Assembly (NCBI RefSeq): GCF_963511525.1
Contig: NZ_CAUPIY010000002.1
Span: 180,812-244,811, forward strand
DNA from: Mobiluncus sp963511525
GTDB taxonomy: Bacteria; Actinomycetota; Actinomycetes; Actinomycetales; Actinomycetaceae
Direction of reading: 5' to 3'
Length of the DNA stretch: 64,000 nucleotides
The notes under the pieces are model-generated. The model made no database searches. It saw only the letters and a program-made list of their open reading frames with translations, and was not told where the DNA came from. Each line of letters opens with the position of its first letter. Position 1 is the stretch's first letter. Positions 1 to 7,749 of this stretch are shown here, in pieces. Both the position numbers and the translations under genes were made by a program.

Positions 1-355
1 GGCACAAGCGCGTGCCGTTGTCCGACCCCAGGTCCTCCACGGTAACTTCCCATCCCTCGGTACAGATTCGGGCGTGAGTGCGGGAAATTTCGAGGATTTC
101 GGGTGGAGTAGTCAGGGAAAACACCCCTTCGCGCCCGTGGGTTTCCGGAGCCCGACCCACCACCAAATCGCCTGTCAGCTCGACAGTTTGCTGGTCGGTG
201 GAACGTACCCAGCCAAGTTTCGGGAAAGCCACCTGAATCGGGGCGTCCAGGACTCCGCCGCAAACCCGGCAGCGGGGAAAATCCGGCGGATTGTGGTGGC
301 CCAGCGGACAAATCCGCACGGTAAACGTTTTGCCCCCGTCGGCGCTGTGTTTCAT
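1..355 (-). CDS. FHA-domain protein with N-terminal zinc ribbon (partial, cut by window edge)
   Basis: Reading the minus strand from an ATG at 355, the protein opens with a small zinc-ribbon-like segment (C16, H20/H21, C29, C32). After a linker it shows the start of a forkhead-associated domain: a GRAPE-like first strand, then ISRTHARI and a DLGSDNGTRL motif. The SRTH and N-G-T residues are the usual phosphothreonine-binding positions of FHA domains. The rest lies outside the window. The start is only 2 bases after the stop of the PP2C phosphatase gene, so the two are very probably translationally coupled. In Actinobacteria such pairs belong to the Ser/Thr kinase signalling cluster; kinase genes may lie beyond the edge. 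The domain assignment is firm; the role as phospho-reader is inferred. Confidence 0.85.
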   Translation of the reverse strand, partial: MKHSADGGKTFTVRICPLGHHNPPDFPRCRVCGGVLDAPIQVAFPKLGWVRSTDQQTVELTGDLVVGRAPETHGREGVFSLTTPPEILEISRTHARICTEGWEVTVEDLGSDNGTRLC

Positions 356-357
356 TT

Positions 358-1284
358 CTATCCCTCGCTGTCTGGGGGAGGCGGGGGTGGCAGAAGGGAG
401 CCCGGCGGCTCCGGCGGCTCGGATTGCGCGGAATCGGTCGGTTCAGTGGGGGTGGGCGCGGATTCTGGGGCGGTCACGTCGACCACAATCGCGGTCACAT
501 TATCGGTCCCGCCCGCCTGCAAGGCCAGGTTCACCAAGGAGTTTACTGCCATTTCGGGGGTGGGACTTTCGCCCAGAGTCCGCCCGATGACACCGTCATC
601 AATCATGGAATGCAGCCCATCGGAGCACACCAGGAAACGCCGGGGTGCCGCGACCGGATAAGTCCAGGTATCAATCTGTGGCAACCCAACTTGACCAGCT
701 CCGATAGCGCGGGTAATGACCGAACGGGTCGGCCAGACCCGGGCTTCTTCCACGGTCAGCATCCCCGCCTCGACCATCTCGGCGACTTGGGAATGATCCC
801 GCGTCAGCCGGGTCAGCAACCCCTCTCTCAACACGTAAGTTCGCGAATCCCCCACATTGAGAACCAAGAACTGCGCCGCTTCCGACCCGTCCGTCGCGGC
901 CGCGGAACCCGCCTCGTCAGCCGCGGACCCTCCTAGTGAACCCAGCAACACCAAACCTGTCAGCGTGGTTCCCGGCGGCGAAATCGTGTAATCGATGTTT
1001 TCCTCCACCAGCCCCATAACTTCCTCGCAGGCCGCCTCCAGGGATTCGCGCACCACCGGCAGGCTCACCTCCGTGCCGGTCAGAGGCTGAATATGCCCCA
1101 GCAGCGTAGCCGAGGCCTGTTTGCCTCCGGCATGACCGCCCATTCCGTCCGCAACTAAAAAGAACGGCAGAGTCGCCAGGAATGAATCCTGATTTTCGGC
1201 TCGTTTCAAGCCGATATCGGTGGCGGCAGCCCAGCGCAGTGTTTCCCCGTGGGGAAGCGTCCAGGTGCCGGTTTCGATTTCCAT
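358..1284 (-). CDS. PP2C-family protein serine/threonine phosphatase (PstP-like)
   Basis: This is a 308-residue metal-dependent phosphatase that reverses Ser/Thr phosphorylation. The PP2C motifs appear in order: TDIGLKRAENQDS near residues 22-34, the metal-binding DGMGGH at 46-51, GDSR at 145-148, the SDG aspartate at 221-223, and GGTDNV at 258-263. A C-terminal tail of about 35 residues is rich in proline, serine and glutamate. It has no membrane helix, unlike mycobacterial PstP, so it is predicted to be cytosolic. It is followed after 2 bases by an FHA-domain gene, consistent with a phosphosignalling operon. The family assignment is certain; the cellular targets (for example cell-wall enzymes) are inferred from related Actinobacteria. 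Confidence 0.93.
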   Translation of the reverse strand: MEIETGTWTLPHGETLRWAAATDIGLKRAENQDSFLATLPFFLVADGMGGHAGGKQASATLLGHIQPLTGTEVSLPVVRESLEAACEEVMGLVEENIDYTISPPGTTLTGLVLLGSLGGSAADEAGSAAATDGSEAAQFLVLNVGDSRTYVLREGLLTRLTRDHSQVAEMVEAGMLTVEEARVWPTRSVITRAIGAGQVGLPQIDTWTYPVAAPRRFLVCSDGLHSMIDDGVIGRTLGESPTPEMAVNSLVNLALQAGGTDNVTAIVVDVTAPESAPTPTEPTDSAQSEPPEPPGSLLPPPPPPDSEG

Positions 1285-1331
1285 CGGTTTCGTCCTTCGC
1301 TCCTTATTTGCAGTTTCGTTGCCGCTGCTAA

Positions 1332-2399
1332 CTAAAGTCTAGCGAACACGGCGGCTACCTGTTCAACTCTTTCGCGCCACCGTTTGCTGACCGCCGAGCT
1401 CACGGGTGCCAGATTTCCTTTCAGTTCCAAGGTTTCCACTGGATACAGGCGCCCATTTTCGAGGCGAGGATCCGCGGTGAGGATAGTGTCGGTGAACAAG
1501 CGCAGTGTCCCGAGTCCGCAGGCGGCTGTCGTTTGCAGCTGGGTCGCGAGGGCCAGTCCGGCGCTCAAGCCCACCCCGGTGTCTAAAGCTGAAGACACCA
1601 CCAGAAGGGGCGCGCTGGTGCCACCCGGAGCAGCCGTCCGCAGCCCGTCCGCCACCAGGGCGGCGGCACGCGCCGGGCCGCCCAGGGGCATCGCTTTAAT
1701 GACGGCTGCAGCCAGCCCGCTGGCGATGACCTCGGTGAGCTGCCCGCCCAAGCGGATAGTTTCGTCAGCCGCCACCGGAATCCCCGTCGCACACTGCAGT
1801 TCGACCAGTTCATCGAGGGTTTTACACGGCTGTTCGGCATACTGCAACCCGCCCGGTCCGGCCGCTTCGCACAAGCGCGGCAGTGCGGTTTTCGCCTCAG
1901 CCAGACTCCACGCCGCGTTGGCGTCTACCCGAATCTGGCCCGCCGCTCCCAGGGCCGAACGAACCGCGCGAATCCGGGCAATGTCGTCCTCGAGGTCGCT
2001 GCGCGGGTCGGCTACCTTCACTTTTGCCGTACCACACCCCGACTCGCGAACCAGCCGCGCCGCGGTGTCGGGGGCCACGACCGGCACCGTGACGTTGAGG
2101 GGAACGGGGGAAGGCGGGGTCGGTAACCCCTGTGCCGCCACCGCAAACGCCCCGGAAAACCAGGTGGCGGCGACTTCTGGAGGATAGTTGTCGAACGGCG
2201 CCGCCTCAGCCAGGCCGGCAGGGCCTTGTAAAATCAGCCCCTCCCGCACCGTGATATTGCGAAACTTGACGCGCATCGGTACAGAAAACACCCACGCCCG
2301 CTTGATTCCCTGCGCCGTAAACAGCTGGGTGCCAGCCGGGCCGGGTTCGAAAGGGGAAAGGCGGGCGGAACTGCCGGAATCCTCAACGTTGCTGGTCAC
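1332..2399 (-). CDS. menC: o-Succinylbenzoate synthase
   Basis: An enolase-superfamily enzyme that dehydrates SHCHC to o-succinylbenzoate in menaquinone synthesis. From the chosen GTG at 2399 it is 355 residues. The N-terminal RITVREG-like lid (NITVREG near 48-54) and the catalytic set are visible: K126 and K128 in KVKV, D159 in VDANAAW, E189 in AEQP, D212 in ADET, and K235 in VIKAMP. The frame stays open upstream to 2582. The GTG is preferred because it overlaps the TGA stop of the preceding gene by 4 bases (GTGA), has GGTGG just upstream, and matches the usual actinobacterial N-terminus. menB and menE follow within 8 kb but are not in the same operon. menD, menF and menH are not in the window. 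Confidence 0.9.
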   Translation of the reverse strand: MTSNVEDSGSSARLSPFEPGPAGTQLFTAQGIKRAWVFSVPMRVKFRNITVREGLILQGPAGLAEAAPFDNYPPEVAATWFSGAFAVAAQGLPTPPSPVPLNVTVPVVAPDTAARLVRESGCGTAKVKVADPRSDLEDDIARIRAVRSALGAAGQIRVDANAAWSLAEAKTALPRLCEAAGPGGLQYAEQPCKTLDELVELQCATGIPVAADETIRLGGQLTEVIASGLAAAVIKAMPLGGPARAAALVADGLRTAAPGGTSAPLLVVSSALDTGVGLSAGLALATQLQTTAACGLGTLRLFTDTILTADPRLENGRLYPVETLELKGNLAPVSSAVSKRWRERVEQVAAVFARL

Positions 2400-3301
2400 G
2401 ATGCCACCACGGGACCGGCTGTCTTTCCGGAGTCCGGCAGGGTCAGCGAGGCGGCGACTTTCGCCCCCACGTCGGCAAGCGGCCCGAAATCGGGGCCAGC
2501 CACCTGAAAAGCCAACACCCACAAGGTATCCCCGATAGCCGCCGCCCAGCGCTGCTGCACTCCCCGACCGTCCGGCAGACACGAATCAGCCCAGATTGCG
2601 GGGTTTTCAGCCAACTGGGAAGTCGCGACTTCCCGCGGCTGCCAACCGGCGGGTACCGCCAGTCGGCGCAACCAATTCACGCTGTCCTCCGGGCTCGTCA
2701 AGGGCGCGGACATCAACAAAATCCGCGAATGCGGGATAAAGTCGTGGGGCGTATCCAGCGCAAAACGGCTTTCCAGTTTCAGCCCGGGAACACGCGCGGG
2801 GGCGCTCGGCTCCAGGTTCAACACCCAAGTTTCGGGGTAAGCTAGCGAAACCCCGTCAATCATCTGGGTGTCGAAATAGTCAAAGCCGCGCCGGTTCACC
2901 TCCCGTTCCCGGCGCTTTTGCGCAGAGCGAGTGCGTTCCAGCGCCCCCAAAGCCCCATAGAGGCGCTCCTCTTTCATCCACCGTGGCTGCAGGAAACTCG
3001 GCACCGGCGCGGGAATCAACGCCCAAAACGCTACCCCGAGACCAATCAAAGCCAGCAAGGCCGCCAGCGGAATCCCCCACACTCGCCAAAAGGACAGGCC
3101 GGTGGCGTAAGTCACGCAGGCCTCGAAAAACGTCACGCCCAGGCACAGAATGGTCAGGCCGGGAATCATGATGGCCACAACCCGGTTACCCAGCTCAGTT
3201 TTCCCAAAACCATCACGCAGGAATTTCGCGTAGGGCGTCACCCAGGTCACGATTATCAGCGCGATTCCCACCAGCGTGGCAACCAGGAACGTGAAATCCA
3301 T
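2396..3301 (-). CDS. Conserved membrane protein of unknown function
   Basis: A 301-residue protein with three predicted transmembrane helices in the first 115 residues (about 3-21, 43-65 and 76-97). A basic linker and a soluble C-terminal domain of about 180 residues follow. The soluble part has the look of the small surface domains seen in mycobacterial DUF-type lipoproteins (repeated Trp, DSVNWL, WVLAFQVAG), but I cannot place it in a named family. The ATG at 3301 has a good ribosome binding site (GGAGGCGAAG). It overlaps menC by 4 bases, so the two are co-translated. No link to menaquinone is implied beyond that coupling. A gene of about 150 bases of intergenic DNA separates it from the AT-rich cassette. 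Confidence 0.7.
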   Translation of the reverse strand: MDFTFLVATLVGIALIIVTWVTPYAKFLRDGFGKTELGNRVVAIMIPGLTILCLGVTFFEACVTYATGLSFWRVWGIPLAALLALIGLGVAFWALIPAPVPSFLQPRWMKEERLYGALGALERTRSAQKRREREVNRRGFDYFDTQMIDGVSLAYPETWVLNLEPSAPARVPGLKLESRFALDTPHDFIPHSRILLMSAPLTSPEDSVNWLRRLAVPAGWQPREVATSQLAENPAIWADSCLPDGRGVQQRWAAAIGDTLWVLAFQVAGPDFGPLADVGAKVAASLTLPDSGKTAGPVVAS

Positions 3302-3458
3302 CTTCGCCTCCGCACGTCTGTCTGTGATTAATCCTAATTATGCTGTGTCTTACTGGCTCGGTGTACTACGTACGTAGACTCACTAAAACCCTCGTTTAGA
3401 CCTCACGTTACTACATCAATGTCGGCGAACCGGGTGGATTCGCAACAAATTGAAAAAA
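3302..3458. other. Intergenic boundary of AT-rich cassette 1
   Basis: This stretch carries no gene. It includes a perfect 12-base palindrome, CTACGTACGTAG, at 3366-3377, and base composition drops toward A/T on the cassette side. It could hold the promoter of the downstream membrane-protein/menC operon on the minus strand, but I see no convincing -10/-35 pair. No integrase-type repeat was seen here. Confidence 0.4.
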
Positions 3459-4022
3459 TTAAGAAAGTTTGAAATGCCAAACCGCAGAGTACGTAAGGGA
3501 TGGGTCACCTGCACCGATTACAGCGATGGGAAATTCGTGTCCGCTCTTAATGATTTCATCAGGTATTGAGAAGGTGTATTCATTGTTAGAAACGAAAGTT
3601 TCACACGGTTTTTCACCGGTTTGGTAGGAACAGATATTCACAATTTCCCATGACTTTGGATGACCGTTCGAATCGACACCTTCGGGGTAATAAGCAGTGT
3701 CGATTTGCTCTAAAGGTACTGCACTGTGAATACGTATTTGGAACGTTTCCGCATCAACCGATTCGGGAAGGTTTACCCATTGTATCGGTGAGGCAGGTGC
3801 TTCATCATCGACTACTCCCCATGAAGAATGAGATTCATCAATGGAAATTTGTGGTGAGCAAAATTCTTTAGAGCAAAAACGTAAGTAAGGAACGTGGCTT
3901 GAAGCTTCGTCATTTTGGGATGAGACATGTCGCCCTCCGGTACATGAAGCAAGACACACAAGACAAAATAATAAAACCAGAGTGTTAGTCAAGCAAGACT
4001 TGGAATGAATAAAAGCTAACAT
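3459..4022 (-). CDS. Putative lipoprotein, third gene of AT-rich cassette 1
   Basis: A 187-residue protein with a lipoprotein signal: hydrophobic core about residues 12-25, then lipobox LASC with the cysteine near residue 27. The mature part is acidic, with several cysteines and a beta-rich C-terminal half (FQIRIHSAV, YTFSIPDE, YSAVWHFKL). Its ATG overlaps the stop of the upstream gene by 7 bases (ATGTTAG), so expression is coupled. Codon use and base composition are clearly more A/T-rich than in the menC and menB neighbours, which suggests horizontal acquisition. By eye the C-terminal half resembles the lipoprotein of the second cassette at 29051-29629: a beta strand, a cysteine pair and a final Y-x-x-F/W-x-h-K strand. 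No known family is recognised. Confidence 0.72.
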   Translation of the reverse strand: MLAFIHSKSCLTNTLVLLFCLVCLASCTGGRHVSSQNDEASSHVPYLRFCSKEFCSPQISIDESHSSWGVVDDEAPASPIQWVNLPESVDAETFQIRIHSAVPLEQIDTAYYPEGVDSNGHPKSWEIVNICSYQTGEKPCETFVSNNEYTFSIPDEIIKSGHEFPIAVIGAGDPSLTYSAVWHFKLS

Positions 4023-4837
4023 TTTACAATCTCAATACATATAGGGGAATGAATTTTTGCCAGATGAAGCGACTGGAAAATGATTCTTACCAACCGTCCA
4101 ATCACGAGAGGCTCCCAGATTCCAATCGTCAACATGCAATGTTCCGATAAAACTCTAGGGTTATCATTTTTTGGAATTACACGAAAATCTACCAAATCAC
4201 TTTGGCTACTGTTGCGGCTATAGCTAATACACTTTTCATACTTATTAATGAGTAAGGATAAAATACTCCAAAATTTCGACATATTTTCGCCTTGTATAAA
4301 ATCAATGCGTAAACTGATGTCACAGGGAAACTCACAGCCTCTAGAAATTGCTTCGATGTACCCCTCACCTCTAACGTCAGGGAAAATTGGCTGAGGAACC
4401 ATATCGCCTATGAACTGTAAAATCCTAGAATTATGGTTATTTTCATCGACCCCAGACTTACCGTATTCAATAGTGGATCCCCACTCCGGTAAGTTGAAAC
4501 TTCCCATACGAATTGCGACAGCATCCACCTGCGTATTCTTAACTTGTGACAAACAGTGAGACAACATCCAAAATAATAAAGAAAATGCAGGTTTTTGCTG
4601 ATCTGCGAAACTCACATATACCGATGACACCAGTCCCGGAATGTCTTGCGGCCATTTCTCTTCCGGGTGATAATACCAGGGAGCGCATCTGTTATCGGTA
4701 AAATCAAAGCACTCTTCATTCATACCCTCGAATAGCTCAATTATCTGTTCTTTCTCGGATTCTGATATCTCTACGCTATCTTTGGTTACAGTTTTAGAAA
4801 CAAAATTAATTTCTACTGTATTGCCCATGGCCAACAA
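4016..4837 (-). CDS. Hypothetical predicted cytosolic protein, second gene of AT-rich cassette 1
   Basis: A protein of about 273 residues with no signal peptide or membrane helix and no recognised domain. The start is taken at TTG 4837, which has GAGAG five bases upstream; an ATG three codons later (4828) is the alternative. Either start lies inside the end of the secreted-protein gene, so translation is probably coupled. The N-terminal 60 residues are acidic. Later parts have alternating hydrophobic strands and helices (FSLLFWMLSHC, FWSILSLLINKY) and nine or so cysteines spread over the length. Base composition is AT-rich relative to flanking menaquinone genes. It could be a partner or immunity-type protein for the secreted product, but that is speculation from position only. 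Confidence 0.65.
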   Translation of the reverse strand: MLAMGNTVEINFVSKTVTKDSVEISESEKEQIIELFEGMNEECFDFTDNRCAPWYYHPEEKWPQDIPGLVSSVYVSFADQQKPAFSLLFWMLSHCLSQVKNTQVDAVAIRMGSFNLPEWGSTIEYGKSGVDENNHNSRILQFIGDMVPQPIFPDVRGEGYIEAISRGCEFPCDISLRIDFIQGENMSKFWSILSLLINKYEKCISYSRNSSQSDLVDFRVIPKNDNPRVLSEHCMLTIGIWEPLVIGRLVRIIFQSLHLAKIHSPICIEIVKC

Positions 4838-5370
4838 CTAATCTCTCGGTTGTCAGACTTATGCTCTCCGTAGCTTTTTTGCACCCCAGGCGCATACCCG
4901 GTGCCGAATGTATGCCATGAAGTTTTTTTGCCGGTTACGCATGCAACTCTAGCATTCGGTCCCGGTGTTTGCCCTTTGAGGCAAGGTTTACTTTCTCGAG
5001 CGTCTTCCATTCCCACCTTCACATATCGGTTACCATACCAGGCATATAGTTGAGCCGTAAGCCTCATGGTAGAAAAACTTGGATTTCCAACCGGTTTCCA
5101 GCACACATGCCCCGACACCTCAGCAACACCATTGGAGGGATGAGGATAATGCGCCGTAACCAGACCACCATTAGGCGAGATCAGATTCCGCCCCTGGTTG
5201 CGTGTCGTTGCTTGTGCTTCTTTCACCTCACCCACAAATTGAGTCTGCTGAATACTGTCCAACGAATCATCGTATGGAATAGGCTCGATTGCGCCAGCAG
5301 CCGATGGAACTGAAACCAGCAAAGATGCTGCTACGCAGCCAATCGCCACGGGTATGAAAACAGAACGCAT
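4813..5370 (-). CDS. Secreted protein with signal peptide, first gene of AT-rich cassette 1
   Basis: From the ATG at 5370 (AGGGAG seven bases upstream) the product is about 185 residues. An in-frame start at 5394 has no such site and would put charged residues before the signal. The first 27 or so residues form a Sec signal peptide ending in an AGA-type cleavage site. The mature part has a linker and then a small domain with the pattern h-x-G-x-h-x-C, LYAWYGNRY, a CVTG...WHTFGTGY segment and a final EISCWPW. The same spacing of G, C, LY, C-x-G, W-x-F and I-S-x(0-3)-C is seen in the product of 28476-29057. It is unrecognised as a family. The predicted extended -10 at 5415-5423 would drive the whole cassette. 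Confidence 0.75.
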   Translation of the reverse strand: MRSVFIPVAIGCVAASLLVSVPSAAGAIEPIPYDDSLDSIQQTQFVGEVKEAQATTRNQGRNLISPNGGLVTAHYPHPSNGVAEVSGHVCWKPVGNPSFSTMRLTAQLYAWYGNRYVKVGMEDARESKPCLKGQTPGPNARVACVTGKKTSWHTFGTGYAPGVQKSYGEHKSDNREISCWPWAIQ

Positions 5371-5414
5371 GACATGCTCCCTTGCTAATGCCAAATAATC
5401 ATTGTGTGTTCGCG

Positions 5415-5423
5415 ATTATATCA
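5415..5423 (-). promoter_or_regulatory. Extended -10 promoter of cassette 1
   Basis: On the minus strand the sequence TGATATAAT is a consensus extended -10 element about 45 bases before the ATG of the secreted-protein gene. No clear -35 hexamer is present, as is usual for extended -10 promoters. The second cassette has TGATATAGT in the corresponding place. Prediction from sequence only. Confidence 0.55.
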
Positions 5424-5502
5424 CCCAATACAGACAGATACTGCAAATTCGTCATTGCTGGTAATCAGTTTGCGCACTATCACAGAGATAGAACTCGTAT
5501 CC

Positions 5503-6555
5503 CTAGTAATAATACGGAAACTCGTCCCAGTTCGGGGCCCGCTTCTCGAGGAAAGAGTCGCGGCCCTCGCGTGCCTCCGCGGTCCCATACGCCAGCCGGG
5601 TCGCTTCCCCGGCAAACATTTGCATTCCGACCAGGCCGTCGTCCACCGCGTTGAAAGCGTATTTCAACATGCGAATCGCCTGCGGGGATTTCCCGGCAAT
5701 GGTCAGCGCCCATTCCCAACCCACGCGTTCCAGGTCCTCGTGCGCCACCGCGCGGTTCACCACTCCCCAAGCCTCAGCCTGGGCAGCGGAATAGGTTTCG
5801 GCCAGGAAGAATATCTCACGGGCGCGCTTGTCCCCGGCTTGCCGCGCCAGCAGCCCCGAACCGTATCCGGCGTCGAACGAGCCAACATTCGCGTCTACCT
5901 GTTTGAACTGGGCGTGTTCCCGGCTGGCCAGCGCCAGGTCGCACACCATCACCAGTGAGTGTCCCCCACCGGCCGCCCACCCGTTGACCAGGGCTATAAC
6001 CGGTTTCGGGGTGGCGCGAATGAGGCGCTGCACCTCCAGGATATGCAGCCGCCCATAGCGTCCGGCCGCGTCTCTCGGGTCGGGGAGGTCCGCAGTTTCT
6101 GGGGTTTCCGGGTGCTTCAGGTCAGCAGTCCGGTCGGCCGGGTTTCGGGTTTCACAAGGGCGTTCGGGCGGGTTTGCCGCTCCCTCTGGCGGAAGTGGTG
6201 CGTCGTCGCGCGGAACGGTCACGTGATACTGGTAACCGTCAGCGCCACGCACCCGCTGATCCCCGCCACTGCAAAACGCATAGCCGCCGTCACGCGCCGG
6301 CCCGTTGCCAGTCAACAAAATCGTGGCCACACTGGCAGTCATGCGGGCGTGATCCAGGCAACGATACAGCTGGTCGACGGTTTGGGGACGAAAAGCGTTG
6401 CGCACTTCGGGCCGATTGAACGCAATGCGCACCACCGGTGCCGGGCTGCCGTCCGCGCCCACGCCCCGGTGATAGGTCACATCGCTGAGCCCCTCCAGTC
6501 CGACTTCCCGCCACCGTTTTGCCTCAAAAACATCTGAAACCGCGTTATTGTCCAC
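5503..6555 (-). CDS. menB: 1,4-Dihydroxy-2-naphthoyl-CoA synthase
   Basis: A crotonase-fold enzyme that cyclises o-succinylbenzoyl-CoA in menaquinone synthesis. It is 350 residues from a GTG at 6555. Family hallmarks are NRPEVRNAFRP near residue 48, FCSGGDQRVRG (oxyanion hole) near 94-104, NGWAAGGGHSL near 190-200, SFDAGYGSG near 225, and the C-terminal WDEFPYYY characteristic of MenB. A loop of about 50 residues rich in Pro, Glu and Arg sits between the oxyanion-hole motif and the helix ending in EVQRLIR. Actinobacterial MenB proteins have a loop here, but this one looks long. The gene stands alone, with the DUF3048 gene 44 bases upstream on the same strand. Assignment is secure. Confidence 0.95.
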   Translation of the reverse strand: MDNNAVSDVFEAKRWREVGLEGLSDVTYHRGVGADGSPAPVVRIAFNRPEVRNAFRPQTVDQLYRCLDHARMTASVATILLTGNGPARDGGYAFCSGGDQRVRGADGYQYHVTVPRDDAPLPPEGAANPPERPCETRNPADRTADLKHPETPETADLPDPRDAAGRYGRLHILEVQRLIRATPKPVIALVNGWAAGGGHSLVMVCDLALASREHAQFKQVDANVGSFDAGYGSGLLARQAGDKRAREIFFLAETYSAAQAEAWGVVNRAVAHEDLERVGWEWALTIAGKSPQAIRMLKYAFNAVDDGLVGMQMFAGEATRLAYGTAEAREGRDSFLEKRAPNWDEFPYYY

Positions 6556-6599
6556 GCTTAGATTCTAACTGTTCACCAGCGTGTTGCGGCCGGCTGGGG

Positions 6600-7724
6600 T
6601 TACTGGAAACTGAAGTTTGTGTTGGGCAGCAGCTCAATCCAGGTGGTGCCGCGGTTGAGCAGGACGGGCTTGCCGGCCGAGTCCGTCAACAGCAGCGGCG
6701 AGCCTTCTGAATCTTTGGACCAGGTCACTTGGGCGACCGAGCCCCCGCTCGCCACGTAGGCGGTTCCGCCGCCGGTCAGCACCGTTTCGGGGACAGCAGC
6801 CCCGGCCGCATCTTTTGCGCCGGTGTCAATGATGGTGGTCAGCACCACCACCACGTTATCGGTTTGCAGCGGCGCTCCCGACCGGGCGCTCGCCGCCACG
6901 CCTCCATCAACCCGCTGCCAGCGCGAACCGGTCCAGTTGTAGCCCGCGACCAGGGAAGGGAAGCGCGCCGCCAGGGAATTCGCCGGAGTTCCTGACGAAA
7001 CCGCGGTGGGAGGCTCCCCTAGGTCGGGGTTGACGAAATCGAAAATTGGGGGCGCGTCAGGCTCAATAGTGCGGTCTTTGCCGACCTTTTCGTAAAGTTT
7101 AGGAATCGAGAGATAGAGGTTGTGGGGCATGGCACGGAACTTCACGCGATACAGCGCCCCCAGCGCCTGATCTTCGTTGAATCCACGCAACCCGGAGGCG
7201 GGAACCCGAGATTCAAACACTGGGGTTCCCCCCGAATAGACCAGCATTCCGCCGAACGGAGCCGCGATACCCGGATCCATCGGCCGCACGGAACGCACGG
7301 GGCCGATTTCCTCGGGAGTATGCATATGAAACACGGCGTTATACCTCGTCATACCGCCCTCGACCTGTTCTTCGAACACGATGTCGGCGTCCTCCAGCCC
7401 TGATTGCGGACGAGCCGCCACGGTGTTCTCCACTTTCACCGCCACCGCGGGGTGCGGGGTTAGGTCTTCACGAGGTAGGCCGGTCAAGGGCCAAGAGGCA
7501 GGTTCCTCGGGCTGGGTGGTAGGGGGAGGGGTCTTTTCCGGCTCAGGCGTCGAATTAGCACAGGCCGTCAACCCCAGCATCCCCAGCATTGTCCAGAAAG
7601 CCACGAAAACCGCTAGAATCTTATTGAAACCGGCTGTATGACGGGTTCCGGGCATGTTGCGACGCCCGGCGCAAACAACTTTGTTTGCCGCATTTTCTGT
7701 GGTGTTATCCCAGGTTACAGCCAT
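6600..7724 (-). CDS. DUF3048 (YerB-like) lipoprotein
   Basis: A membrane-anchored extracellular protein of 374 residues as drawn. The lipobox LTAC falls at about residue 55. A start at the ATG near 7655 would leave a more usual signal peptide of about 32 residues and is equally likely; neither start has a good ribosome binding site. DUF3048 features follow: AVKVENTVAARPQSGLEDAD, FEEQVEGGMTRYNAVFH, GPVRSVRPMD and SGGTPVFES in the N-terminal domain. A C-terminal DUF3048_C-type half ends in RGTTWIELLPN. The family is widespread in Gram-positive envelopes and its biochemical role is not established. It is divergent from menE (7750) with only 25 bases between the annotated ends, so their promoters must overlap these reading frames if the long start is used. 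Confidence 0.85.
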   Translation of the reverse strand: MAVTWDNTTENAANKVVCAGRRNMPGTRHTAGFNKILAVFVAFWTMLGMLGLTACANSTPEPEKTPPPTTQPEEPASWPLTGLPREDLTPHPAVAVKVENTVAARPQSGLEDADIVFEEQVEGGMTRYNAVFHMHTPEEIGPVRSVRPMDPGIAAPFGGMLVYSGGTPVFESRVPASGLRGFNEDQALGALYRVKFRAMPHNLYLSIPKLYEKVGKDRTIEPDAPPIFDFVNPDLGEPPTAVSSGTPANSLAARFPSLVAGYNWTGSRWQRVDGGVAASARSGAPLQTDNVVVVLTTIIDTGAKDAAGAAVPETVLTGGGTAYVASGGSVAQVTWSKDSEGSPLLLTDSAGKPVLLNRGTTWIELLPNTNFSFQ

Positions 7725-7749
7725 AATTGAACTTTAGCGTTAAGGCAGG

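Noticed and set aside
3459..5394. Cassette 1 as a lactococcin 972-type bacteriocin or a classical toxin-antitoxin module.
   Set aside because: The secreted product is about twice the bacteriocin size and lacks its features, and no ABC or multi-helix partner is present. The proteins are too large and include a lipoprotein, unlike toxin-antitoxin pairs.
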